Origin: Gottfriedia sp002574545 | Lineage (GTDB): Bacteria; Bacillota; Bacilli; Bacillales; Bacillaceae_G | NCBI GenBank assembly: GCA_052180195.1 | Contig: CP197469.1 | Strand: one strand, 5' to 3' | Length of the DNA stretch: 64,000 nucleotides | In this document: piece after piece, positions 31,449 to 39,697 of the stretch | How the letters are laid out: each line of letters opens with the position of its first letter | Position numbering within the stretch: the first letter of the stretch is position 1 | Program-made: the position numbers and the translations under genes | The notes under the pieces: model-generated | What the model was told of the DNA's origin: nothing | The model's database searches: none | The model's input: only the letters and a program-made list of their open reading frames with translations

Positions 31449-33296
31449 TTATAGCTGTTTGCTTATTTTAGAAAAATTTTTGTTCCTATGATTCATTTTA
31501 ACATTCAAAAATCTATAGGAAGTTATGGCTCCAATCAATAAAAACAAACTGGCAATGATTGGTGGTAATAAATGATAAAAATCAGTATACCCAATCATAA
31601 AATGGACTGCAAACGCAGTTATCAGTGCAGGTAGGCTTCCGAACAATAATGTGAACCAAATCCAATTTTGATTTTGTCTGAATCCCCACAATGAAATCAT
31701 AAGTACGAGTAAGCCGACACTTACTAACCCTCCTCCAAAACCAGCGCGGTCATGTGAGATAACAGGTATTAAGTGTTGATTAAATGCATTCAAACCAGAA
31801 GGTGTTATACATAAATAATTCAAATCTGTTTTAACAAAGGTAGTAGTGACGCCTATATAGGAAATAACACATCCTCCGAGTATGATTGAAAATCCTAGAA
31901 TAATATAAAATAATTGTCCAATTAAACTAAGTTTCCAAGCGGAATTATTTGTTAAATTCTCAGATTCCGGACTTCTATTTATACTTTTTGTTTTAAAAAA
32001 ACCAATTAAGAATGGTATTAATAGAACGACCCAAAATAAAGCGTGTAGCCAGTCAAAGTAACCATATCCTATAAAAAAGAGTATTGCTAAAAAACCTACG
32101 AACGCACTAGTGTCGCTTGCTTTCTTTGCCCAATGATATTGATGTTTAATACCATTTCTGGCTAATGCCATGAACAATATTCCACCCGACATAATCGTCC
32201 CTGAAAGTGTCATCCGATCATGTGACATAAAGGGGAGAATTCGATCATTAAACTGTGTAATTAACTGACGATTAATCGTTAAAAAGTGCTCATCATAGGG
32301 AAGGACTATGGAAGTTAAACTAATAAATAGAGCAAGTAATCCGCCCATAAACATAAAAAGCCCAAATAAAAAATACCAAATCCAACCATTATTTGTACTA
32401 GTGTTTGCTTTTTCCCTTTTATGCAATATTGCTTCATTGATCCGCTTTGGTAATCCAGGACCACTTAGTACATATCCATGAGTCAAAAATACTAATGTTG
32501 CTCCAGCATCGATTAATTCGATTGCATCAATCGGTTCAATCACTCCTCCTTTTGTAAAAATAGATATCTCAAACTGATTTGATTTTAATTTTTGAATTGA
32601 ATGAATTAAGTTATTTTTTTGTTCTAAATCAGTAGAAATTGGAGGTTCTTCAATTAATATTGAACTAAATGGGAAACTTTCTTGTTTAAGCAAATCGTCT
32701 ATTTCATTTGGATTAATTGATAGACAGATCGGTTTAGTAGAATCCCACTTATTTTCTACTAAATCCTTGGCCAAATCAAACTCTAAGATGAATAAATCTA
32801 CAAAATCAGAAAGCCTTGATTCAATCAGTTTAAATTCATCAAAACTCCCAACGATTCTAGCAAAAATGGGCGTTTTCTTATGTATTTTTGAAAATTTATC
32901 TACTATTTGTTCGATGGTTAATACATTATTTTCCTCTATTCCAATTAATTGATTATGTTTCAAATCAATGAGGGGACTATTGTTAGTAGCAGTGTCACTT
33001 ATCGAAATAGGTCCAATTTCAATCACACCAAATCCTAAATTCATAAAAGCACTTGTCCCAGACAGATAGGGGTCAATTTTAGAGGCCAAGCCAATTTGAT
33101 TTTTCATTTTCAAATGATGAATCTCTTTTTCAAGGGAATTGTCCGTGTTTAAATGACCAAGAAATTCGATTAGACTTGGACCAAGTGGCATAATTGAAAT
33201 TTTATTCATGCTTTGATGAATAAATTCTCTTGAAAGCTTTGAAGGAAACTTTGAGAGCAATGGTTTAAAAATTGTATGATAAGACCAATCAGGCAT
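31449..33296 (-). CDS. degenerate dihydroorotate-dehydrogenase barrel fused to a duplicated membrane domain
   Basis: In this 615-residue protein, residues 1-290 resemble class 2 dihydroorotate dehydrogenase. IGLASKIDPY is in place of the family's VGLAAGFDKN, followed by NLGFGVIEIGPIS. GGVIEPIDAIELIDAGATLV and YVLSGPGLPKRINEAI match the FMN-phosphate end. The NRMGFNN and INISSPNT blocks and the catalytic base are not recognisable, so classical activity is doubtful. Residues 300-600 hold about eight transmembrane helices in two related halves. Each contains P-x-(M/I)-SHDR-x3-G-x3-S-x-G (LPFMSHDRMTLSGTIMSGG at about 354-372; IPVISHDRAGFGGGLVSVGL at about 515-534). Monocistronic and facing the amino acid cluster. 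I know no characterised protein of this architecture. Confidence 0.8.
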   Translation of the reverse strand: MPDWSYHTIFKPLLSKFPSKLSREFIHQSMNKISIMPLGPSLIEFLGHLNTDNSLEKEIHHLKMKNQIGLASKIDPYLSGTSAFMNLGFGVIEIGPISISDTATNNSPLIDLKHNQLIGIEENNVLTIEQIVDKFSKIHKKTPIFARIVGSFDEFKLIESRLSDFVDLFILEFDLAKDLVENKWDSTKPICLSINPNEIDDLLKQESFPFSSILIEEPPISTDLEQKNNLIHSIQKLKSNQFEISIFTKGGVIEPIDAIELIDAGATLVFLTHGYVLSGPGLPKRINEAILHKREKANTSTNNGWIWYFLFGLFMFMGGLLALFISLTSIVLPYDEHFLTINRQLITQFNDRILPFMSHDRMTLSGTIMSGGILFMALARNGIKHQYHWAKKASDTSAFVGFLAILFFIGYGYFDWLHALFWVVLLIPFLIGFFKTKSINRSPESENLTNNSAWKLSLIGQLFYIILGFSIILGGCVISYIGVTTTFVKTDLNYLCITPSGLNAFNQHLIPVISHDRAGFGGGLVSVGLLVLMISLWGFRQNQNWIWFTLLFGSLPALITAFAVHFMIGYTDFYHLLPPIIASLFLLIGAITSYRFLNVKMNHRNKNFSKISKQL

Positions 33297-33492
33297 AGTA
33301 TGACCTCATTTTCTTTCAGATTACATCTAGTTTACTTTGACAAATAGAAAATGAAAACACTTTCTTTCAAAAATGTGAATTAATTCACAACACATTGGAA
33401 TTTTTGTATAAATATGGTATAAATAAAAAGAGTTATCTACTTTCAAAATTAGTGGGATAAGTAAGGAAAAGGTTGTATAGAAAGGCGTATAT

Positions 33493-34458
33493 GTGATTAC
33501 AATGGTAAATATGCAAAAAGTGATAGTGATCGTTGGTCCTACAGCAGTAGGGAAAACAAAGCTAAGTATTGAACTTGCAAAAGCTGTTGATGGAGAAATC
33601 ATTAATGGCGATGCAACACAAGTTTATAAAGAATTAAATATTGGTGCAGCTAAAATTACAGAAGAAGAAAAGGAAGGAATTCCGCATCATTTAATTGATT
33701 TCCTTGATCCAAAAGAATCTTTTACAGTTGCTGATTTTCAAACTTTAGCTAGGGAAAAAATTAAAGAAATAGCTAATCGAGGTAAAATTCCAATTATTGT
33801 TGGTGGTACTGGATTATATATCCAAAGTGTTTTAACTAAATATGAATTTGCTGAGCAAGAGGGTGATGAGCTTTTAAGAAACCAATTAGAGGGTTTTGCG
33901 ATGGCCTTTGGGAATAAAGCTTTACATGATCAATTAAAAGAAATTGATCCAGAAAGTGCAAAGCAAATACATATGAATAATGTCAGAAGAGTAATCCGTG
34001 CAATTGAAGTTTTCAAACTGACAGGGCAAAAATTTTCAGAGACCGCATTTAAGAAAGAGCCAGAGTATTTATATGATGCAGAAATCATCGGATTATCGAT
34101 GGATCGAGAGCTACTATACAAACGAATTAATTTACGAGTTGATCTAATGTTGGAAGAAGGACTAGTAGAAGAAGCAAAAATGCTCTACGACAAAGGTATT
34201 CGAAATTGTCAATCTGTGCAAGCGATTGGCTATAAAGAGCTTTACGATTATTTTGATGGAATTTTAACGAAAGAAGAAGCAATCGATTTAATTAAACAAA
34301 GCTCAAGAAGGTATGCAAAAAGGCAAATGACATGGTTTAGAAATAAAATGAGCATTCATTGGTTTGAAATGAATGGACATAATTTTGATATAAAAAAACT
34401 GGAAATTTTAGCTCTACTTGAAGGAAAGGGCTATTTCATCTCGAATAAATATATGTAG
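33493..34458 (+). CDS. miaA: tRNA dimethylallyltransferase
   Basis: This 321-residue enzyme adds the dimethylallyl group to A37 of tRNAs reading UNN codons. The P-loop GPTAVGKTKLS lies near the start, with GDATQVYKELNIGAAKIT (DSxQVY-type), PHHLIDFLDP, the substrate motif VGGTGLYIQSVL, and RRYAKRQMTWFRNK, the C-terminal tRNA-binding signature. The GTG start is seven bases after GAAAGG. hfq follows after 23 bp, the order conserved in bacilli. Confidence 0.96.
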   Translation: MITMVNMQKVIVIVGPTAVGKTKLSIELAKAVDGEIINGDATQVYKELNIGAAKITEEEKEGIPHHLIDFLDPKESFTVADFQTLAREKIKEIANRGKIPIIVGGTGLYIQSVLTKYEFAEQEGDELLRNQLEGFAMAFGNKALHDQLKEIDPESAKQIHMNNVRRVIRAIEVFKLTGQKFSETAFKKEPEYLYDAEIIGLSMDRELLYKRINLRVDLMLEEGLVEEAKMLYDKGIRNCQSVQAIGYKELYDYFDGILTKEEAIDLIKQSSRRYAKRQMTWFRNKMSIHWFEMNGHNFDIKKLEILALLEGKGYFISNKYM

Positions 34459-34481
34459 AGGTAGAAGAGGAGGAAAAGGAC

Positions 34482-34703
34482 ATGAAAACATCAATCAACA
34501 TTCAAGACCAGTTCTTAAACCAATTACGTAAAGACAATCTAGCGGTTACAGTATTTTTACTTAATGGATTTCAAATTAAAGGGAAAGTAAAAAGCTTTGA
34601 TAACTTTACGGTATTATTAGATGTTGAAGGTAAACAACAATTAATATATAAACATGCAATTTCAACGTTTGTACCATCAAAAAACGTTCAAATTGAAATG
34701 TAA
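34482..34703 (+). CDS. hfq: RNA chaperone Hfq
   Basis: This 73-residue Sm-like protein forms a hexameric ring binding sRNAs and A-rich RNA. Sm1 is FLLNGFQIKGKVKSFDNFTV and Sm2 is QLIYKHAIST, with the diagnostic YKHA. Length is typical of Gram-positive Hfq without a C-terminal extension. Strong GAGGAGG site. It ends at a terminator. Confidence 0.97.
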   Translation: MKTSINIQDQFLNQLRKDNLAVTVFLLNGFQIKGKVKSFDNFTVLLDVEGKQQLIYKHAISTFVPSKNVQIEM

Positions 34704-34712
34704 AATAAATTG

Positions 34713-34748
34713 AAAAAAGAGCATTGATCTTATGGTCAATGCTTTTTT
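34713..34748 (+). terminator. miaA-hfq terminator
   Basis: AAAGAGCATTGATC and GGTCAATGCTTTTTT hairpin. Confidence 0.85.
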
Positions 34749-34812
34749 AATTTTCTATTGTAATTTGAATTCGATAATATTATTATGTAAACTAATGGGA
34801 AGGGGAATACAA

Positions 34813-35439
34813 ATGTATGTTCCAAAAGAATTCACAGAAACGGATCTAAATCAATTAATAAAAGAAATGAAGAAAAATAGCTTCGGAATATTAGTATCAA
34901 ATAATGACGAAGCAAAAATAGAAGCAACTCATTTACCTTTTATCATTCAAGAAGCAAAAGAGAGTTTAATAATCATTACACATTTAGCTAAGCCAAATCC
35001 TCAATGGAAAACGTTGAATGGTAAGGAATGTTTAATCATCTTTCCAGGACCACATGCATATGTTTCTGCTTCATGGTATGAAGAAAAAAATACAGTTTCA
35101 ACTTGGAACTATACAGCAATCCATGCTTATGGAAAAGTAATAACGATTGAAAATAAGGATGAGATGAGAAAAATCGTTTTAAAAACGACTGACTATTTTG
35201 AAAAAGGACAATCAAAACCTTGGAAATACGAAGATCACTCAGATTATGTTGAAAAACTACTTTCAGGAATTGTTTGTTTAAAAATAGAAGTAACAGAGTT
35301 AATCGGAAAAAAGAAATTAAGTCAAAATCATTCGATTGAGAGAAGAGAAAAAGTAATTGCAGCTTTGCAAAATGAAGAAAAATATTCTTCGAAAGAAATC
35401 GCAGAACTTATGAGAGCAAAACTAAATACAAGTTCTTAA
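34813..35439 (+). CDS. PaiB-like FMN-binding regulator
   Basis: This 208-residue protein of the PaiB/FMN_bind_2 (split-barrel flavin) family reads MYVPKEFTETDLNQLIKEMK, then NSFGILVSNN, ATHLPFII, GPHAYVSASWYEEKNTVSTW with NYTAIHAYGK, and a C-terminal helical region (SIERREKVIAALQNEEKYSS). B. subtilis PaiB affects sporulation and degradative enzyme expression with PaiA; no PaiA acetyltransferase is adjacent here. ATG at 34813 follows GGGAAGGGG. The longer frame from 34732 overlaps the hfq terminator and is rejected. Confidence 0.88.
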   Translation: MYVPKEFTETDLNQLIKEMKKNSFGILVSNNDEAKIEATHLPFIIQEAKESLIIITHLAKPNPQWKTLNGKECLIIFPGPHAYVSASWYEEKNTVSTWNYTAIHAYGKVITIENKDEMRKIVLKTTDYFEKGQSKPWKYEDHSDYVEKLLSGIVCLKIEVTELIGKKKLSQNHSIERREKVIAALQNEEKYSSKEIAELMRAKLNTSS

Positions 35440-35455
35440 AAACACCGAGAAAAGG

Positions 35456-35492
35456 AAGGAGTTATGATGATCAAAATCATAACTCCTTTTTA
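35456..35492. terminator. terminator shared by convergent genes
   Basis: AAGGAGTTATGAT and ATCATAACTCCTTTTT form a 13-bp stem. It overlaps the 3' end of the minus-strand recombinase gene. Confidence 0.85.
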
Positions 35493-36475
35493 TTTGGGTG
35501 TTCATTTTCCCTAAAAAATTGAAAGTATCGCTTTAAAGAAACAGGGGTCTTCAATCCAACTAATTGCTGAATATCTTCCACTAATAATCCCTCTTTTATT
35601 TTCCGTAGAATAAAAGTGTTTCTTAAATGTTGGGAGCAAAGTCCCTTTCTAAGTCCAGCTCTTTTAACTTCCAACCTAAGCATTTTTTGAAATGCAATTT
35701 CTGTTAGTGCTTTCGGTGAATCTGTATCGTAAACCCAATGGAATGTCATGCGATTAAAATCAAATGCAACAAATAGCGGATGAGTTGAATGATAGTGGGG
35801 TCTTACGGGCTCGGGTATCGTGACAAAATAATTATATAATAGTATTCGATCTTCTTTTGTGAGAATTATTGTTCTTTTAACGCCTTCCTTGCTATGGACA
35901 ACAAGTTCATTTAATGCGAAGTTAATATCTCTCATTTGTAAATCAATTAATTCCTTTAAAGTCAGTCCATAAAACAGCATAAAACGAATCATTATTTCAT
36001 TGCGGTCCATTAAAAATGATCTAGCTTTTAATTGTTTTTCTGACAAATCTGTCGTGGATTGAACGATCGATAGTAACTTTTTTTCTTCTTCTTCTGAGAT
36101 AAAATCGTCTGTTGAAAGAGCGCGAGAAGGTCCTGCTAAATAGTTCGTGAATGGTATGATATTTTCGATCGATGAATTATTAGAATTTAAAAATTTATAA
36201 AATTGATTTAGTACGACATAAATTCGATGCATTGTTTTCTCATTATATCCACGTTCAGATGTTAAATAATAGAAATAATCATTAAAATTTTGAACTTGTA
36301 AAGTACTAAAACTTTCATTAACTTTTTTAAAGTAACGGAAACATTCTTCTAAATCATAGCAATAACGCTTAATGGTAGATTCTTTTCTTCCTTTACTATT
36401 TAAGTGAGAGGCAAATTGCAAGATGACATCAGGTAAAGTAGCAGTCGTTAAGTTTGGGATCGTCAAATTAATCAA
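35477..36475 (-). CDS. degenerate tyrosine recombinase/integrase-like protein
   Basis: This 332-residue protein has an N-terminal SAM-like core-binding domain (SHLNSKGRKESTIKRYCYDL-like, about 18-100) and a C-terminal phage-integrase fold. The first catalytic Arg motif, normally TGLRxxEL, reads YGLTLKELIDLQ here, with Thr for Arg. Box II reads SQHLRNTFILRK, with HxLR kept but Asn for the usual H. The GH pair becomes VGLKTPVSLKRYFQ, with a Tyr still present. Missing residues argue against ordinary recombinase activity. It lies between paiB-like and spoVK with no attachment repeats or phage genes nearby, so it may be a domesticated DNA-binding protein. Confidence 0.8.
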   Translation of the reverse strand: MINLTIPNLTTATLPDVILQFASHLNSKGRKESTIKRYCYDLEECFRYFKKVNESFSTLQVQNFNDYFYYLTSERGYNEKTMHRIYVVLNQFYKFLNSNNSSIENIIPFTNYLAGPSRALSTDDFISEEEEKKLLSIVQSTTDLSEKQLKARSFLMDRNEIMIRFMLFYGLTLKELIDLQMRDINFALNELVVHSKEGVKRTIILTKEDRILLYNYFVTIPEPVRPHYHSTHPLFVAFDFNRMTFHWVYDTDSPKALTEIAFQKMLRLEVKRAGLRKGLCSQHLRNTFILRKIKEGLLVEDIQQLVGLKTPVSLKRYFQFFRENEHPNKKEL

Positions 36476-36723
36476 CTCTTCTCTTTTTCTCTCATTATAT
36501 CAAATATCTTAATAGTATTTAGTAAAATTTAGCAATCTTATCCAATTAACTGTTTGTCTAGAGAATAAAAGTTTTGAAATGAATTGTTCGTACATATAAT
36601 AGTAAAAAATTTATTTAGTAAAATACTTTAAAAAATCTTAAAAAGAACTGTAGCGAGTTTTCTCATAAAGTGTTACCTATAGATCCACAAAAAATGTTCT
36701 AAAGAATAAGAGAGGTGTCATGT

Positions 36724-37671
36724 TTGGAGCAACCAATTCGTTTAAAAGATAACGGCCAAATAAATGTTGTACTTAATACAGTGAAAAGAGGAGAGGTTTC
36801 TCCAAATCCAGTTATTGAAACAGTGAAACAGCCTAAACATGAGTTGTTAATTGAAATAGAGGATCAATTAAGGCATTTAATTGGCATGGATGAAATAAAA
36901 AAAATGATTCATGAAATTTATGCTTGGATATTTATTAATAAAAAAAGAGAAGAATTAAACTTAAAAGCTGAAAAACAAGTTTTGCATATGTTGTTTAAAG
37001 GGAATCCAGGAACTGGAAAAACGACAGTTGCTAGAATTATTGGCCAATTATTTTTGAAAATGGGTGTATTGTCAAAAGGTCACCTAATCGAAGCAGAAAG
37101 AGCAGATTTAGTTGGAGAATACATTGGTCACACTGCTCAAAAAACTAGAGATTTAGTAAAAAAAGCAAATGGTGGCATTCTTTTTATAGATGAGGCATAC
37201 TCACTTGGCCGTGGTGGGGAAAAAGATTTCGGAAAAGAAGCGATTGATACTCTCGTTAAACATATGGAAGATAAACATGGCGACTTTGTACTTATTTTAG
37301 CCGGCTATTCTTCAGAAATGGATTATTTCTTAAGTTTGAATCCTGGACTAAAATCAAGATTTCCATTCATATTGGAATTCCAGGATTATTCTGTTAAGGA
37401 GCTTTTAGATATTTCCAAAAAAATGTTTGTTGATCGAGAATACATTTTATCTCGGGAAGCAGAATACCGATTAAGAGATTTTATCCAAAAAGCAAAACTT
37501 GAAAATCGCGCTCATTTTAGCAATGGGCGGTTTGTCCGTAATATCGTTGAAAAATCGATTAGGACACAAGCAACAAGATTAGTATTTGAGTCAGAGTTTA
37601 ATCGTGAAATATTAATGAGGATCGAAGAAAAAGATTTATATATGACAGACAAAATCGATTCGATTAATTGA
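36724..37671 (+). CDS. spoVK: stage V sporulation protein K, AAA+ ATPase
   Basis: This 315-residue CbbX/SpoVK-type AAA+ protein is needed for late spore maturation and is expressed in the mother cell. MEQPIRLKDNGQINVVLNTV is the B. subtilis-like start. Walker A is FKGNPGTGKTT, Walker B GGILFIDEAYSL, and the pore-region block reads AERADLVGEYIGHTAQKTRD. ALNPGLKSRFP-like SLNPGLKSRFPF gives the arginine finger. TTG at 36724 is placed well behind AGAGAGGTG; GTG at 36715 overlaps the site. hflX and ynbB follow farther right, as in B. subtilis, but with an unusual repeat array between. Confidence 0.95.
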   Translation: MEQPIRLKDNGQINVVLNTVKRGEVSPNPVIETVKQPKHELLIEIEDQLRHLIGMDEIKKMIHEIYAWIFINKKREELNLKAEKQVLHMLFKGNPGTGKTTVARIIGQLFLKMGVLSKGHLIEAERADLVGEYIGHTAQKTRDLVKKANGGILFIDEAYSLGRGGEKDFGKEAIDTLVKHMEDKHGDFVLILAGYSSEMDYFLSLNPGLKSRFPFILEFQDYSVKELLDISKKMFVDREYILSREAEYRLRDFIQKAKLENRAHFSNGRFVRNIVEKSIRTQATRLVFESEFNREILMRIEEKDLYMTDKIDSIN

Positions 37672-37769
37672 TGGATTAACTATGGTGTTTTCTATTCCAC
37701 CACCTTTAATGTAAAAATAAGTTGAAATAATGAGTACTATACAATTTAAATAACCGTATATGTGGAGAA

Positions 37770-37800
37770 GACAAACGCTTTTTTAGGTTTGTTTTTTCGT
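37770..37800 (+). terminator. spoVK terminator
   Basis: ACAAACGCTTTTTTAGGTTT then GTTTTTTCG: a hairpin of the same ACAAACC...GGTTTGT family as those at 37862 and 38884. Confidence 0.7.
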
Positions 37801-37861
37801 GGTAATGGAAAATGAAAATAAGGATTAATTTTTACTTGTGTAAGTGCTGTGACGGAAAAAT

Positions 37862-37896
37862 AAAAAAACAAACCATTATTAGGTTTGTTTTTTGCA
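37862..37896. terminator. hairpin bordering the 52-bp repeat array (left)
   Basis: AAAACAAACCATTATTAGGT then TTGTTTTTTGC. A near-identical hairpin borders the array on the right. Confidence 0.7.
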
Positions 37897-37959
37897 GAGT
37901 GTTGAAAAATGAGCTTGTCAACTAACTAAGCTAATTTTTGGTTGATTTCCACTATACCC

Positions 37960-38805
37960 TGTCATGAGGAAGAATCTTTCTATTTTTCACTATTTTACTT
38001 TCTCATGAACCTGTTATGAGGAAGAATCTTTCTATTTTTCACTGGTTTACTTCCTCATGAACCTGTTATGAGGAAGAATCTTTCTATTTTTCACTATTTT
38101 ACTTCCTCATGAACCTGTTATGAGGAAGAATCTTTCTATTTTTCACGGGTTTACTTCCTCATGAACCTGTTATGAGGAAGAATCTTTCTATTTTTCACTG
38201 GTTTACTTCCTCATGAACCTGTTATGAGGAAGTACGTTTCTAATTTTCGCTGGTTTACTTCCTCATGAACCTGTTATGAGGAAGAATCTTTCTATTTTTC
38301 ACTGGTTTACTTCCTCATGAACCTGTTATGAGGAAGAATCTTTCTATTTTTCACTATTTTACTTTCTCATAAACCTGTTATGAGGAAGTACCTTTCTAAT
38401 TTTCGCTGGTTTACTTCCTCATGAACCTGTTATGAGGAAGAATCTTTCTATTTTTCACTATTTTACTTTCTCATGAACCTGTTATGAGGAAGAATCTTTC
38501 TATTTTTCACGGGTTTACTTCCTCATGAACCTGTTATGAGGAAGAATCTTTCTATTTTTCACTATTTTCTTTTCTCATGAACCTGTTATGAGGAAGTACG
38601 TTTCTAATTTTCGCTGGTTTACTTCCTCATGAACCTGTTATGAGGAAGAATCTTTCTATTTTTCACTGGTTTACTTCCTCATGAACCTGTTATGAGGAAG
38701 AATCTTTCTATTTTTCACTATTTTACTTCCTCATAAACCTGTTATGAGGAAGTACGTTCTAATTTTCGCTGGTTTACTTCCTCATGAACCTGTTATGAGT
38801 ATGAA
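37960..38805. repeat. tandem array of a 52-bp palindromic unit (about 16-17 copies)
   Basis: The unit ACCTGTTATGAGGAAGAATC, TTTCTATTTTTCACTGGTTT, ACTTCCTCATGA repeats without gaps. Each copy can form ATGAGGAAG/CTTCCTCAT hairpins. Alternative stems (CCTCAT/ATGAGG) can form between neighbouring units. Variants recur: CACTATTTTAC, CACGGGTTTAC, and GTACGTTTCTAATTTTCGCT. The variants are interspersed, indicating duplication and gene-conversion-like spread. There is no ORF across it. It is not a CRISPR array, because the whole unit is repeated and there are no unique spacers. Confidence 0.9.
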
Positions 38806-38883
38806 CCTTTAAAATCTTTGCTTTAATAATATATACTTAGACTTTTGTTGTTCTATATTGACAATGTTTTATTTCAATAGTAT

Positions 38884-38918
38884 GAAAAAAACAAACCTTT
38901 ATTAGGTTTGTTTTTTGG
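38884..38918. terminator. hairpin bordering the array (right); terminator of the TRIC gene
   Basis: AAAAACAAACCTTTATTAGG then TTTGTTTTTT. On the minus strand it follows the TRIC-type gene. Confidence 0.75.
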
Positions 38919-38924
38919 ACTGAT

Positions 38925-39572
38925 TTAATTTAATTTTTGAGTGCTTGATTCGTTTAGACTAATTGTAGAGTTTTTAAATGATCTTTTAGGTAGACTCCAA
39001 TTATAATGCACAGATAATAGTCTAAGCAGTACTATAACAATGAATAATAATAAAAGTTCAAAATTTGAATCAACAAATTTATTTCCAATTAGAACACCTA
39101 CAAGTATCGCCCAAAAAGCATATACTTCTGAATGTAATACCATTGGTTTTCTTTTTGCAAGTAGATCTCGAACGATCCCACCACCGATTCCTGTTAAGAC
39201 AGATGCTACAATAACAGCGCTTACAGGTAATTTTAATTCCATGGCATAATTTGCACCAAGAATTGCAAAAGCAGATAAACCGATTGAATCAAATAAAATA
39301 TCTAATTTTTTAAATGGTTTATTTGATAATTGCGGAAAGAAAAAGATAATTGTCATTGCAACTAGCGCAATTGTAAAGTTTGTTGTTTGATTCCATAAAT
39401 AGTTAATTGGATAGCCTATTAATAAATTTCGTAATGCACCGCCACCAAAGGCTGTAGCAAATCCTAGGATATAGACACCAAATAAATCATAGTCTTCTTC
39501 CATGGCTACTACTGCACCACTTAATGCAAAGGAAATAGTACCAATAATGCTAAATAACTCCCATGTTTCCAA
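38925..39572 (-). CDS. TRIC/UPF0126-family membrane cation channel
   Basis: This 215-residue protein has seven transmembrane helices in two homologous halves. Each half has the kinked glycine-rich helix: GFATAFGGGALRNLLIG (about 36-52) and VLTGIGGGIVRDLLAKRK (about 122-139), as in prokaryotic TRIC channels (YvgT/YicG). TTG at 39572 gives MLETWELFSIIGTISFALSG, the family start, nine bases after GGGG. The longer ORF (39626) has no site. It is divergent from hflX. Confidence 0.88.
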   Translation of the reverse strand: METWELFSIIGTISFALSGAVVAMEEDYDLFGVYILGFATAFGGGALRNLLIGYPINYLWNQTTNFTIALVAMTIIFFFPQLSNKPFKKLDILFDSIGLSAFAILGANYAMELKLPVSAVIVASVLTGIGGGIVRDLLAKRKPMVLHSEVYAFWAILVGVLIGNKFVDSNFELLLLFIVIVLLRLLSVHYNWSLPKRSFKNSTISLNESSTQKLN

Positions 39573-39697
39573 TAAGCAATTCCCCTGCCCCTCCAATAAA
39601 AAGATGAAAAATAGTCCAGATATCATTATAATAAAGAGATAGTTAAGAGTAAAGAATATTTATTGCTTAGAATTGATTATAGAAAAGGTGGAATTTT

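Noticed and set aside
36580..36720. Sigma-E promoter of spoVK
   Set aside because: CATATAAT occurs at about 36592, but no correctly spaced -35 element could be identified.
37960..38805. CRISPR-like array
   Set aside because: The 52-bp unit is repeated as a whole with no unique spacers, and no cas genes are nearby.
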